A stretch of 28,947 nt of DNA from positions 1 to 28,947 of IMG/VR virus record IMGVR_UViG_3300003690_000045; one strand, written 5' to 3'. Positions within the stretch are counted from its first letter, which is position 1. The number at the start of each line of letters is the position of its first letter. The translations under genes were made by a program, and so were the position numbers. Shown in pieces: positions 14,512 through 21,877 of this stretch. The notes below the pieces were generated by a model that saw only the letters and a program-made list of their open reading frames with translations, was not told the DNA's origin and searched no databases. Origin of the DNA: a virus.

Positions 14512-14830
14512 CTATTTCTCCTTTCTGGTATAAATCAATATCGACAGGATAATAAATACCCTCCTGCCTGTCCCATTTCAACACACTATATTTGCCTCTG
14601 TTATAAAATGCAGCAAGAGAGCATGCCACACCTATAGCAGCAGGATCACCTATTAATAATAGATAATCCCCTTCTTTATAGTCATGTAAGAGACTTTTCA
14701 TTCTACGAACTGAAGGTGACGCACTCAACATAATTTGAGCGTTAGAAGGTAACAGAACTTCTAAATCCCCATATTGTCTTGCAGACGCAATGTTTCGTCC
14801 TGGAACTTCCTGTACAACATATACTGTCAA
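14486..14830 (-). CDS. Small conserved phage protein (TTG start)
   Basis: A 114-aa protein, first gene of the P4 replication operon. The segment DYLLLIGDPAAIGVACSLAA (about 55-74), followed by 'YSVLKWDRQEGIYYPVDIDL', is a pattern I know from many phage genomes; it has no assigned function. It is not a membrane protein despite the hydrophobic stretch, which looks like a buried strand-helix pair. The start is TTG at 14830, chosen because AGAAAGGAG (14838-14846) lies exactly seven bases upstream and the reading frame has no suitable ATG near it. Confidence 0.72.
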   Translation of the reverse strand: MTVYVVQEVPGRNIASARQYGDLEVLLPSNAQIMLSASPSVRRMKSLLHDYKEGDYLLLIGDPAAIGVACSLAAFYNRGKYSVLKWDRQEGIYYPVDIDLYQKGEIDGSEKAHL

Positions 14831-14837
14831 CTTTTTT

Positions 14838-14846
14838 CTCCTTTCT
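14838..14846 (-). promoter_or_regulatory. Ribosome-binding site fixing a TTG start
   Basis: AGAAAGGAG seven bases before TTG at 14830. Without this site the rare start codon would not be chosen. Confidence 0.75.
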
Positions 14847-14865
14847 TATTTCTAGGAAGGTTAAT

Positions 14866-14894
14866 ACTATATATATGACCTAAGGCAAAGTAAA
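14866..14894 (-). promoter_or_regulatory. Promoter P4 (TTTACTTT-type)
   Basis: Minus-strand -35 TTTACT (14889-14894), 17-nt spacer, -10 TATAGT (14866-14871). It has the extended TTTACTTTG form like P1-P3. It drives the replication operon 14830-9534. A small inverted repeat CCTAT/ATAGG (14897-14913) lies just upstream. Confidence 0.72.
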
Positions 14895-15112
14895 GCCCTA
14901 TTACCGATATAGGATATTTTAGAATTAAAAAAGTTTTCCAGAAAAATTTTTGAGAGCTCCCAATAATACTAATAAAGTAATACTGATTACGATAAAACAC
15001 AGAGTTCTAGAGGAGGTAACACTATTAGAGGGCATGAGCAATCTATTATCTTGGGCTATAAGTTAAGTAGTTTGTAATATATAATCTCACTTAGAAATTA
15101 GAAAGGGTTAGT

Positions 15113-16555
15113 ATGAAACACAAATTTAAGACAAAGCCATACAAGCATCAGCTCTTGGCATTATCTAAATCATGGAATAAACGTGAGTATGCTTATTTCA
15201 TGGAAATGGGGACTGGTAAGTCAAAAGTCCTTATAGATAATATAGCCCTCCTATATGATCGAGGAGGGATTAATGCTGCAATAATCATTGCTCCCAAAGG
15301 GGTATACCGAAACTGGTCTGAGAAAGAAATACCAATTCACATGCCGGATCATGTGGAAAAGCGAATTGTGGTGTGGAATCCAGCACCTAATAAGAAACAA
15401 AAGAAAGCATTACTTGATTTATTTGAAGTAGGGGCTGATTTAAAAATATTGGTTATTAACGTTGATGCATTTAGCACGAAGAAAGGAGTAAATTTTGTAG
15501 AAAAATTTATTAGGTGCAATGATGTGTTAATGGCGGTTGATGAATCCACCACTATTAAAAACCCCAAAGCCCAACGCACCAAGAATTTGTTAAAGCTTGG
15601 CGTTAATGCCAAGTATCGTAGAATCTTGACAGGATGCCCTATTGCTCAGTCTCCTTTAGATTTATATAGTCAAAGTGCCTTTCTATCTAAGGAATTACTT
15701 GGTTACGATTCTTTTTATTCCTTTCAAAATCGTTACGCGAAACTATTTAATAGAAAGATAGGACAACGAACCTTTAGGCAAGTAACAGGGTATCAGAACC
15801 TTGAAGAACTAACCACTCGTCTTAGTGATTTTTCTTACAGGATTTTGAAAAAAGAATGCTTAGACCTACCTGATAAGGTTTATCAAAAAAGAGAAGTTAT
15901 CCTGACTCCTGAGCAAAAGAGGATTTACAAGGAATTAAAAGACTATGCAATAGCTGAACTAGAGTCTCACGAAACGGTGAGTGTTTCTTCTATACTCACA
16001 CAGATTTTAAGATTACATCAGGTGGTTTGTGGGTTTGTAAAGCATGATAATAATGAAGAAGTGGAGATTAAAAACAATCGGCTAGATGCTTTACTGGATG
16101 TTTTGGCAGAAACACAAGGCAAAACAATTATTTGGGCGAACTATCGTTACGACATTAAACGCATATTAAAGACTCTACAAAACACAGTAGGGGCGGATAG
16201 TGTTGCCACTTATTATGGTGATACGCCTGATGATGAAAGGCAAAAGGTAATCACTAGGTTTCAAGACCCGGACTCACCTTTACAATACTTAGTTAGTAAC
16301 GTGCAAACCGGTGGGTACGGTATCACGTTAACGCAAGCCAGTAATGTTATTTATTATTCTAACAACTATGACCTAGAGAAACGATTACAGTCCGAGGATC
16401 GTGCTCATCGAATAGGGCAAACCAATAAAGTCACCTACATAGACCTTGTTTCTAAGGGCACAGTCGATGAAAAGATTGTAAAAGCCTTGCGCAATAAATT
16501 AAATTTAGCCCAAGAAGTCTTAGGTGATGAAAAATGGAAAGACTGGATAGGCTAA
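15113..16555 (+). CDS. SNF2-like superfamily 2 helicase/translocase
   Basis: A 480-aa ATP-driven DNA translocase, the only plus-strand gene. Motif I is MGTGKS (32-37), motif Ia region IIIAPKGVYRNW, motif II AVDESTTIKNP (Asp143, Glu144), motif III ILTGCPIAQSPLDLY. The second RecA domain has TIIWANYR, the long GGYGITLTQASNVIYYSNNY, and motif VI QSEDRAHRIGQ, the SNF2 signature. Length matches compact phage SNF2 proteins with no extra domains. Role: replication-fork or recombination remodelling. It has a GAAAGGG ribosome-binding site. Its stop overlaps the stop of the convergent virion gene at 16552-16555, with no terminator between. Confidence 0.94.
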   Translation: MKHKFKTKPYKHQLLALSKSWNKREYAYFMEMGTGKSKVLIDNIALLYDRGGINAAIIIAPKGVYRNWSEKEIPIHMPDHVEKRIVVWNPAPNKKQKKALLDLFEVGADLKILVINVDAFSTKKGVNFVEKFIRCNDVLMAVDESTTIKNPKAQRTKNLLKLGVNAKYRRILTGCPIAQSPLDLYSQSAFLSKELLGYDSFYSFQNRYAKLFNRKIGQRTFRQVTGYQNLEELTTRLSDFSYRILKKECLDLPDKVYQKREVILTPEQKRIYKELKDYAIAELESHETVSVSSILTQILRLHQVVCGFVKHDNNEEVEIKNNRLDALLDVLAETQGKTIIWANYRYDIKRILKTLQNTVGADSVATYYGDTPDDERQKVITRFQDPDSPLQYLVSNVQTGGYGITLTQASNVIYYSNNYDLEKRLQSEDRAHRIGQTNKVTYIDLVSKGTVDEKIVKALRNKLNLAQEVLGDEKWKDWIG

Positions 16556-17352
16556 GAGCTTCTATACTTCATTAAACGTTTTAACGCTCTATCCTTATCA
16601 GAAGGCGCTCTACCTGTTTGACCCGTATCCCTATCAGAAGGCGCTCTACCTGTTTGACCTTGACCTATCATATCTAAGAGAGAAGCTAAGTCTTTATCAG
16701 ATAAGGTTCTACCTGTTTGACCTTGACCTAGCGCCTTCCTTAGCATTTCTGAATGAAAAGCTACACCCCTATCAGAAGGCGCTCTACCTTCTTGTAAGTT
16801 GCCCATAACCATCTGTCTTAGTATATCGGATTCAGACATCCCACCGCCGTGTTCACGATACAGTGGCCCACCGCCCCTCCTCATGAGAGGTCTACCATAG
16901 GCTGCTTGCATAGGCGGACCCCCCATTCCACCTGGAGGTGGACCACCCATAGGCGGACCACCCATTCCATTCATTGGTGGTTGCTCAGCACTAGCAACTA
17001 GCATAGCTTTAGCGGTATCCAAAACAGCAATAGCTTGGCCTATATCTCCTTGTGCTCTCTCAACCACAGCTTCCGCTAACATGGCAGAGTCTTGTTCTAT
17101 ATCTGCGGGAGGCCCCCCCATCGGAGATCCCCCTGCCACTGCCATCTCACCTATTCCAGGGCCCATCGGAGGTCCCCCCATTCCACCTGGCGGAGGTCCA
17201 CCCATTCCAGGGTCCATCGGAGGTCCCCCCATACCACCTGGCGGAGGTCCACCCACTCCACCTGGAGGAGGACCACCCATTCCACCTGGCGGAGGCACAT
17301 CACCTCTCCCACCTGCCATCATTATATTTGTTAAATCCTCTATACCTGCCAT
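16552..17352 (-). CDS. Gly/Pro-rich repeat virion protein
   Basis: A 266-aa low-complexity protein, last of the virion operon. Residues about 15-70 and 130-150 are built of GGPPPGGMGGPP-type repeats; between them is a helix (DIEQDSAMLAEAVVERAQGD). The C-terminal third has four copies of a short module (Q)TGR(A/T)(P/L)SD(K/R)D, two of them followed by 'LDMIG'-like helices. The same module occurs once in the 561-aa protein at 21878-23563. A virion or assembly role follows from its place in the operon and shared modules; the activity is unknown. The ATG overlaps the upstream stop (TAATG), with AGGAG six bases before. In-frame repeat changes could alter its length easily. Confidence 0.7.
   Translation of the reverse strand: MAGIEDLTNIMMAGGRGDVPPPGGMGGPPPGGVGGPPPGGMGGPPMDPGMGGPPPGGMGGPPMGPGIGEMAVAGGSPMGGPPADIEQDSAMLAEAVVERAQGDIGQAIAVLDTAKAMLVASAEQPPMNGMGGPPMGGPPPGGMGGPPMQAAYGRPLMRRGGGPLYREHGGGMSESDILRQMVMGNLQEGRAPSDRGVAFHSEMLRKALGQGQTGRTLSDKDLASLLDMIGQGQTGRAPSDRDTGQTGRAPSDKDRALKRLMKYRSS
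16596..16659 (-). repeat. Two exact 28-bp direct repeats (36-bp period)
   Basis: The 28 bases at 16596-16623 recur exactly at 16632-16659. They encode GQTGRAPSD-type modules near the C-terminus of the Gly/Pro-rich protein. More divergent copies are at about 16696-16723 and 16771-16796. Confidence 0.85.
16685..16713 (-). repeat. 29-bp repeat shared with 22326-22354
   Basis: An exact 29-base match to 22326-22354, encoding TGRTLSDKDLA-type sequence in both genes and in the same reading frame. This links the 266-aa and 561-aa virion proteins. Confidence 0.85.
16905..17312 (-). repeat. Gly-Pro-Met coding repeat tracts
   Basis: Tandem, imperfect copies of a 12-30 base unit coding for GGPPPGGMGGPP and relatives, in two blocks (about 16905-16970 and 17155-17312) around a non-repetitive helix. 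A 24-base piece (17169-17192) recurs exactly at 23652-23675 in another gene and another frame. Confidence 0.8.
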
Positions 17353-18410
17353 TACTTTCTCCTGTGGGGACGGAATCCGCTTTGGAAAACCTGCGTTGTA
17401 AGTGTATCACCTTGCCCATTCATCGGCAACATTGAAATACCTTGGTTTAAAACATCATTAAAATCTGCAACTTGACTTCCTTGAATAGGAGCTATGTCCC
17501 CCATTGCAAACCCTGGAGTTTGCCCAAACTGTCCGGGAGTCATTTTCCTTGTTAAAGGTGCTGCTCCACTAGCCGTTGAATAGGGGGTGTAGGGGTTTCT
17601 AACTGGTTGCCCTGTGTAATAGTTTATAGGGGGAGGGTCGTAAGGTACCCCTGGATCAGGTTGCGGTACAGGCATCGTTTGATCGGGGGGCGGTTGCGGC
17701 TGTGTAAAAGGCGATGGAGTCCCCCACTCTTCCTCCCAATCCCTTAAATCGCCCCTATAGTCCCATTTAGCCGACTCATCATCAGAATCGTAATCACTTC
17801 TTCTTGGTCTCTTGGGTCGTTCTGCAGCTATTTCATGCGTGTACGAAGGTTTGTATGGGATTGAATTAATACCCCCAGAGACAGCGGGTACTTGTGATAG
17901 ATCTGATATCCCAGGAAGTGAAGCAATTCCTTGCTCTAGCTCAGTTGCTTGAGAGTCCTTAAAAAGAGCAATATCCGCTTCGTATTGGTCTGTAGCCGTA
18001 TTAGCAGCTTCATTAGCTTCTTGTCTTGCTTGCCATGCTCTCAGCGCATCCCTATACTCAATATGACCGCCTTCGTCACTAGAGCCAAAGCTACCTCTGC
18101 TTGGTCTAGAGGCTCCATTAGGGTCTAAATTTAAAACAGTTCTGTATGGGTTAGCTGGTGGTTGCGTAGGTTGTGGCTGTGGAGGCTGCTGAGACAATCC
18201 ACTGGCATTCATTATCCAATCCTCTGGATTCCATGGCCCCAGCACTGCCGCCCTGTCCTCTGGAGATAGTGCTGGTGGCTGCATTACCGGCGTTTGAGGC
18301 GCAGGTCTGTTTTGCTCAGCTTGCCACTCCCTTAGAGCATCCCTGTAGTCATAGTGCCCGCCTTCATCACGAGATCCAAAATCACTTCTGCTTGGTCTGG
18401 CTAACGGCAT
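17352..18410 (-). CDS. Virion-operon protein with three 29-aa repeats
   Basis: A 352-aa Pro/Gln/Asp-rich protein. Residues 5-33, 102-130 and 201-229 are copies of one unit: RP(S/R)RSDFGSxDEGGHxxYRDALRxWQxxQ. The repeats are spaced 97 and 99 residues apart; the third is the most diverged (YDSDDESAKWDYRGDLRDW). Linkers are proline-rich. Near the C-terminus IAPIQGSQVADF (306-317) matches IAPVEGSQVQEF in the 362-aa protein at 25038-26126, suggesting both dock onto the same partner. The ATG directly follows the upstream stop (TAAATG). Probably a virion or scaffold protein; no enzyme motif is seen. Confidence 0.7.
   Translation of the reverse strand: MPLARPSRSDFGSRDEGGHYDYRDALREWQAEQNRPAPQTPVMQPPALSPEDRAAVLGPWNPEDWIMNASGLSQQPPQPQPTQPPANPYRTVLNLDPNGASRPSRGSFGSSDEGGHIEYRDALRAWQARQEANEAANTATDQYEADIALFKDSQATELEQGIASLPGISDLSQVPAVSGGINSIPYKPSYTHEIAAERPKRPRRSDYDSDDESAKWDYRGDLRDWEEEWGTPSPFTQPQPPPDQTMPVPQPDPGVPYDPPPINYYTGQPVRNPYTPYSTASGAAPLTRKMTPGQFGQTPGFAMGDIAPIQGSQVADFNDVLNQGISMLPMNGQGDTLTTQVFQSGFRPHRRK
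17724..18398 (-). repeat. Three dispersed 87-bp coding repeats
   Basis: Units at 18312-18398, 18021-18107 and 17724-17810 encode the 29-aa acidic/aromatic repeat of the 352-aa protein at a near-regular spacing of about 294 bases. Confidence 0.75.
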
Positions 18411-21400
18411 TTAATCTGGCTCCCCATACCAAAGGTCTAATAATCTATTAGGATAGTCTAATGATCTTCCAGTCATCTCAGCACCTAACCCTATAAAATC
18501 CTCGAATGTGGTTCGAGATGGTGGAGTTTTTTGTACTTTTTCCTCTGTATCGTAATACTTCAATTCATTGCCTAAATCTTGAGCGGCAACAAAATGGTGA
18601 GCAGATAAATATCTTATAAAGTTTTGCCTACTTACCCTACCTTGTGCATACCGCATTGTCTTATTGAATAACTCTTCATCTAACAACATGTGACCTATAA
18701 AGGTACGTGCACGATCTGCAGCTCTAGTTGTAAGAGCTGTTGCTCTTCTTCCAAGTTGTGTTAGCGGTTTAATCAGCATTTTCATTATAATTCTAGCGCC
18801 CTCTATAGGACTGCCTGGACCAAATTCTCCCCTAGAGAAAGGACTTCCTAATATATCTAAACTTTCCGCTCCTGCCTCTCTTTGAGCTAGACTATTTAAA
18901 ACTTCCAAATTCCTTATGAACTCTGGTCCTATTTCATCACCTAACAAAGGTGTTATGAAATTCTCAAAAGTTAATTTATCACCTGTAATTTGGATAGGTC
19001 CAAAACCTTTATTAAGTAAGTCATCTAATCTCTGAATGTTTAGAGTAGAACCTCCCCCTCGCCTACTTGTTACTATATCTTGGATTATAAATCGTTTAGT
19101 AACTTGAGAGATTTGTGCTTGTAATTCTGGATAATCTTTTACGAGGTTGGTAAGATACCCAATATCCTCTAAAATGCTCCCAGATTGTTGAGCTGTTTTA
19201 CCTGCAGTTAAGATACTTTCAACGATATTGGTTACTTCATTACCTTCCGCTCCTGCCAAATTAAACTGGTCTTTTAGTCTCTTTATAACAACTTCTCTTC
19301 TTTGTAACTCCTCAATCACATTTTCTTGAAATTTTCTTGGGCCTCTATTAAAACGCCGTGCGTACTCTTCTTCACCAAAAACAGATTTTAACACTCCCTC
19401 ATGTTCTTTTACAAACTTTCCAAAATTTATAGCTTTTCTTCGAGTAGTTAAACCAGGGGCGTCAAATATTACTCTTTGTATATAGGCTGCAAGCCCCTCT
19501 TGTAATGGTATTATTTCATTAGCGCCTTCCTGTCTTAATAAAATCATTAGCTGTTCAACAGGTGTATTTACTGCACTGCCTTTAACTGAAGTATCGAATA
19601 GATAAGCAGCAACAGCTTCAGGGCGTTCTTGTTGTAATAGAGATTTTATTGCTGCAGTATTACCAAGTTGATACGCTTCTTTTTGAGCAGTCCACGCGTC
19701 TATTAAATCGGTTCCCCATTGATTATCTTCTATCCATTTATTTAGGTCAGTTTTTCTTGCAGGAGTTAGAGGAATTCCTGACGATTCAGAAGCACTTTGT
19801 TTCACCAACGTATGCATTTGTTCTTCTATTCCCGACATCAAATCTAGTGCATGCTTTCGTGCGGTTTGATTAGTAGTTTCACCAGCAAAGGTGTTTAAGG
19901 AAACTCTCATTGAATTTAATTCTGCTAAAGAAAATTCAGGACTTTCAAACCTACCTCCCGTAATTCCAGGTTTACCAGTTTTTGGATCTATATTTCCTTC
20001 ACGGGCAAGACCTTGTAACCTTCTTAGGGTTTCATTACTCCCTCCTAGACGTTGCTGATATAATAAGGAAACTGCTTCATCAGTCTCAGCTGAAGCAAGT
20101 AAAGCCTTAGCTTCGCCTTCTCTCGCTTTTATCCAGGCTTCGGCTGGCTCTCGTGTTTGCCCTGAACCTGTTGCTGTATTTGCATAACGAGGGTTTCCTA
20201 GAGCTTTATTCCAATTAGCATTAACCGGTTCTAGATATGCATCTCTTATCTCTCTAATCTTTCTTTGCACTCTTGGAAATAAAGTACCACTAGCCTCGTC
20301 ATCAGCAACGTCTCTAATTATACTTCCAGCAACAGCTGCATCAGCTCCTTGCCCCTGGAGAGCTTGTGTTCTTACTTTATCAAGTATCCCATCCATTTGA
20401 TTTATAAGATCATCAAGATCTTTTTGAGCTAACGATTGAAGACCCTTTGAAAGCTCTGCACTTGTTACGCTATCGATTCCACTAATAGCTGGTCCAACTT
20501 TTTCTCGTAATACATCTAAGAATTCCTGTATAACTATTTGATTACCTTCTTTAATTTCCCTATACAGCTCCATTAATTTAGGATCATCAGCATTTTTTAA
20601 AAACGTAAGTTCTAAATCAGTGGCTTCTGGTGTTGCTGCTCTTGCTCCTATTGTGGGGTTCCACCCTGGAGGTTTTCCTTCTTGATTAAATAACACCCCG
20701 TACCGATCAGTCAATTCCTGAATTTGGTCTCTTATTCGTTGTACTGATACAGGATCTCCATAAAGTAAACGAGGAACAGTTGCAGACTCAGGAGAGGCGG
20801 CTGCTGCACGAGCGGCGCTTATTCTTTCAAAAAATGCTGGTGGTACATCTGTTCCAGTCATTAGTCTCCAAACTTTAGGAATAGCGCGTTGAGCAAGATC
20901 AATAGTGCCTGTTCCTGCAAAAGCCCACGCACCAATCATCCCGGATTCTTTTAGAATTTCCATAAGATCTCTATCATGAGCTCCTATAACCTTCCCCGCT
21001 GTTAATCGTAAAAAATCTCCTCCCGCAGCGCCCACTGCAGCCAGTCCTGACATAGTTAATGTTTTTGCTGCTTGAGCAAAAATTGTACCCGTTATTCCGG
21101 TTGGAGAACTAAACTTAGAAGCCCCGTAAATAGTTAAAGCTATATCCCCCGCTGCTGCAGGAAATTCTTGTAGTAAAAAGTTATAAACATCTTCCTCATT
21201 AAATCCACCAGTGTTAATTAACTGGATATCATCCTCTCCCTCAGGTATAAACCCGACTCCTAAAGAAGGGAATGTTGGGTCAAGGTAAACATATTCTCCT
21301 TCTCCAAGATATTCTTTACCTGCATGTTCAACATCTCTTAGGATGCTGTTACGTGGACTAAGAGCAAGTTTTAATTTAAACAAATTTCTATCTGCTAGAT

Positions 21401-21875
21401 TATCAATTTGCACTCCCTTACGGGGATCAATACCACGTCGAGTTAGTTGTTCTGACCTTTCTAGACCAAAAGGAGAGGGCATATCAGGGAGGAAAGCATC
21501 TTCTGGAAATCCACGGGCCGACCTCAGAGTCTCCTGATTTGCTTTCCACTCCCTCTGTTGTTCTGCCCAACCAGGAAAAAATACCTCCATGTCGTGTTCA
21601 ATCGGGGGTTTGTTGTACCGACTTACCCTATTTTCCCAGTCGATAGACTCTACTACCCGATTAATATCGGCCATTTCTTCCGCATTAAATAATGCTTCCG
21701 CCCTCGTCCTGACTTCACTTTCTTCCCAATCGTAAACTGCGTATTTTCTTTCTAAGAAAGATAAGTAATTCCGAATCGGAAGGTTAGGGTTGGCTGGTAA
21801 CGTAGCGTCTCCAAGCTTCTCAGCTTCTGCGTCCCTATACGCGAAAAATTCTTCTTGTTCTGGAGTGTATGCCAT
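18411..21875 (-). CDS. Large virion-associated protein (1154 aa), probable internal/ejected protein
   Basis: The longest gene in the window. The N-terminal 250 residues are charged and mixed. Residues about 240-330 contain the only strongly hydrophobic, Ala/Gly-rich stretch (FPAAAGDIALTIYGASKF, TMSGLAAVGAAGGDFLRL), which could insert into or cross a membrane. The remaining 800 residues are long, mostly helical and charged, with coiled-coil-like segments. This resembles podovirus internal virion proteins that are ejected into the cell with the DNA; I see no lysozyme, peptidase or other enzyme motif. It lies in the same operon between two other virion proteins and ends exactly where the next gene starts. 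The assignment is by size, composition and context. Confidence 0.62.
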   Translation of the reverse strand: MAYTPEQEEFFAYRDAEAEKLGDATLPANPNLPIRNYLSFLERKYAVYDWEESEVRTRAEALFNAEEMADINRVVESIDWENRVSRYNKPPIEHDMEVFFPGWAEQQREWKANQETLRSARGFPEDAFLPDMPSPFGLERSEQLTRRGIDPRKGVQIDNLADRNLFKLKLALSPRNSILRDVEHAGKEYLGEGEYVYLDPTFPSLGVGFIPEGEDDIQLINTGGFNEEDVYNFLLQEFPAAAGDIALTIYGASKFSSPTGITGTIFAQAAKTLTMSGLAAVGAAGGDFLRLTAGKVIGAHDRDLMEILKESGMIGAWAFAGTGTIDLAQRAIPKVWRLMTGTDVPPAFFERISAARAAAASPESATVPRLLYGDPVSVQRIRDQIQELTDRYGVLFNQEGKPPGWNPTIGARAATPEATDLELTFLKNADDPKLMELYREIKEGNQIVIQEFLDVLREKVGPAISGIDSVTSAELSKGLQSLAQKDLDDLINQMDGILDKVRTQALQGQGADAAVAGSIIRDVADDEASGTLFPRVQRKIREIRDAYLEPVNANWNKALGNPRYANTATGSGQTREPAEAWIKAREGEAKALLASAETDEAVSLLYQQRLGGSNETLRRLQGLAREGNIDPKTGKPGITGGRFESPEFSLAELNSMRVSLNTFAGETTNQTARKHALDLMSGIEEQMHTLVKQSASESSGIPLTPARKTDLNKWIEDNQWGTDLIDAWTAQKEAYQLGNTAAIKSLLQQERPEAVAAYLFDTSVKGSAVNTPVEQLMILLRQEGANEIIPLQEGLAAYIQRVIFDAPGLTTRRKAINFGKFVKEHEGVLKSVFGEEEYARRFNRGPRKFQENVIEELQRREVVIKRLKDQFNLAGAEGNEVTNIVESILTAGKTAQQSGSILEDIGYLTNLVKDYPELQAQISQVTKRFIIQDIVTSRRGGGSTLNIQRLDDLLNKGFGPIQITGDKLTFENFITPLLGDEIGPEFIRNLEVLNSLAQREAGAESLDILGSPFSRGEFGPGSPIEGARIIMKMLIKPLTQLGRRATALTTRAADRARTFIGHMLLDEELFNKTMRYAQGRVSRQNFIRYLSAHHFVAAQDLGNELKYYDTEEKVQKTPPSRTTFEDFIGLGAEMTGRSLDYPNRLLDLWYGEPD

Positions 21876-21877
21876 GA

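Larger units (their letters stand above)
14831..15112. other. Divergent intergenic region between replication operon and SNF2 helicase
   Basis: The longest gap in the window (282 bases) and AT-rich. The left part holds P4 and the ribosome-binding site of the TTG gene. The middle (about 14910-14960) has runs of A and T but no clear iterons. A TATAAT lies at 15080-15085 and could serve the plus-strand helicase, though no good -35 is placed before it. A GAAAGGG site stands just before the helicase ATG. An origin of replication here is possible but not shown. Confidence 0.5.

Noticed and set aside
15034-15066. Ten-codon frame MSNLLSWAIS before the SNF2-like gene
   Set aside because: The AGGAGG is 17 bases away and the stop is 46 bases before the helicase ATG, so there is no coupling as in the polymerase leader.
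16596-16800. CRISPR-like array of short repeats
   Set aside because: The repeats are in frame, code for a protein module, have only 8-nt gaps and diverge as coding repeats do; no cas genes are nearby.
17052-17435. Open plus-strand frames opposite the Gly/Pro repeat gene
   Set aside because: They are mirror frames of a repetitive GC-rich tract, with no start signal and low-complexity Pro/His/Ser products.
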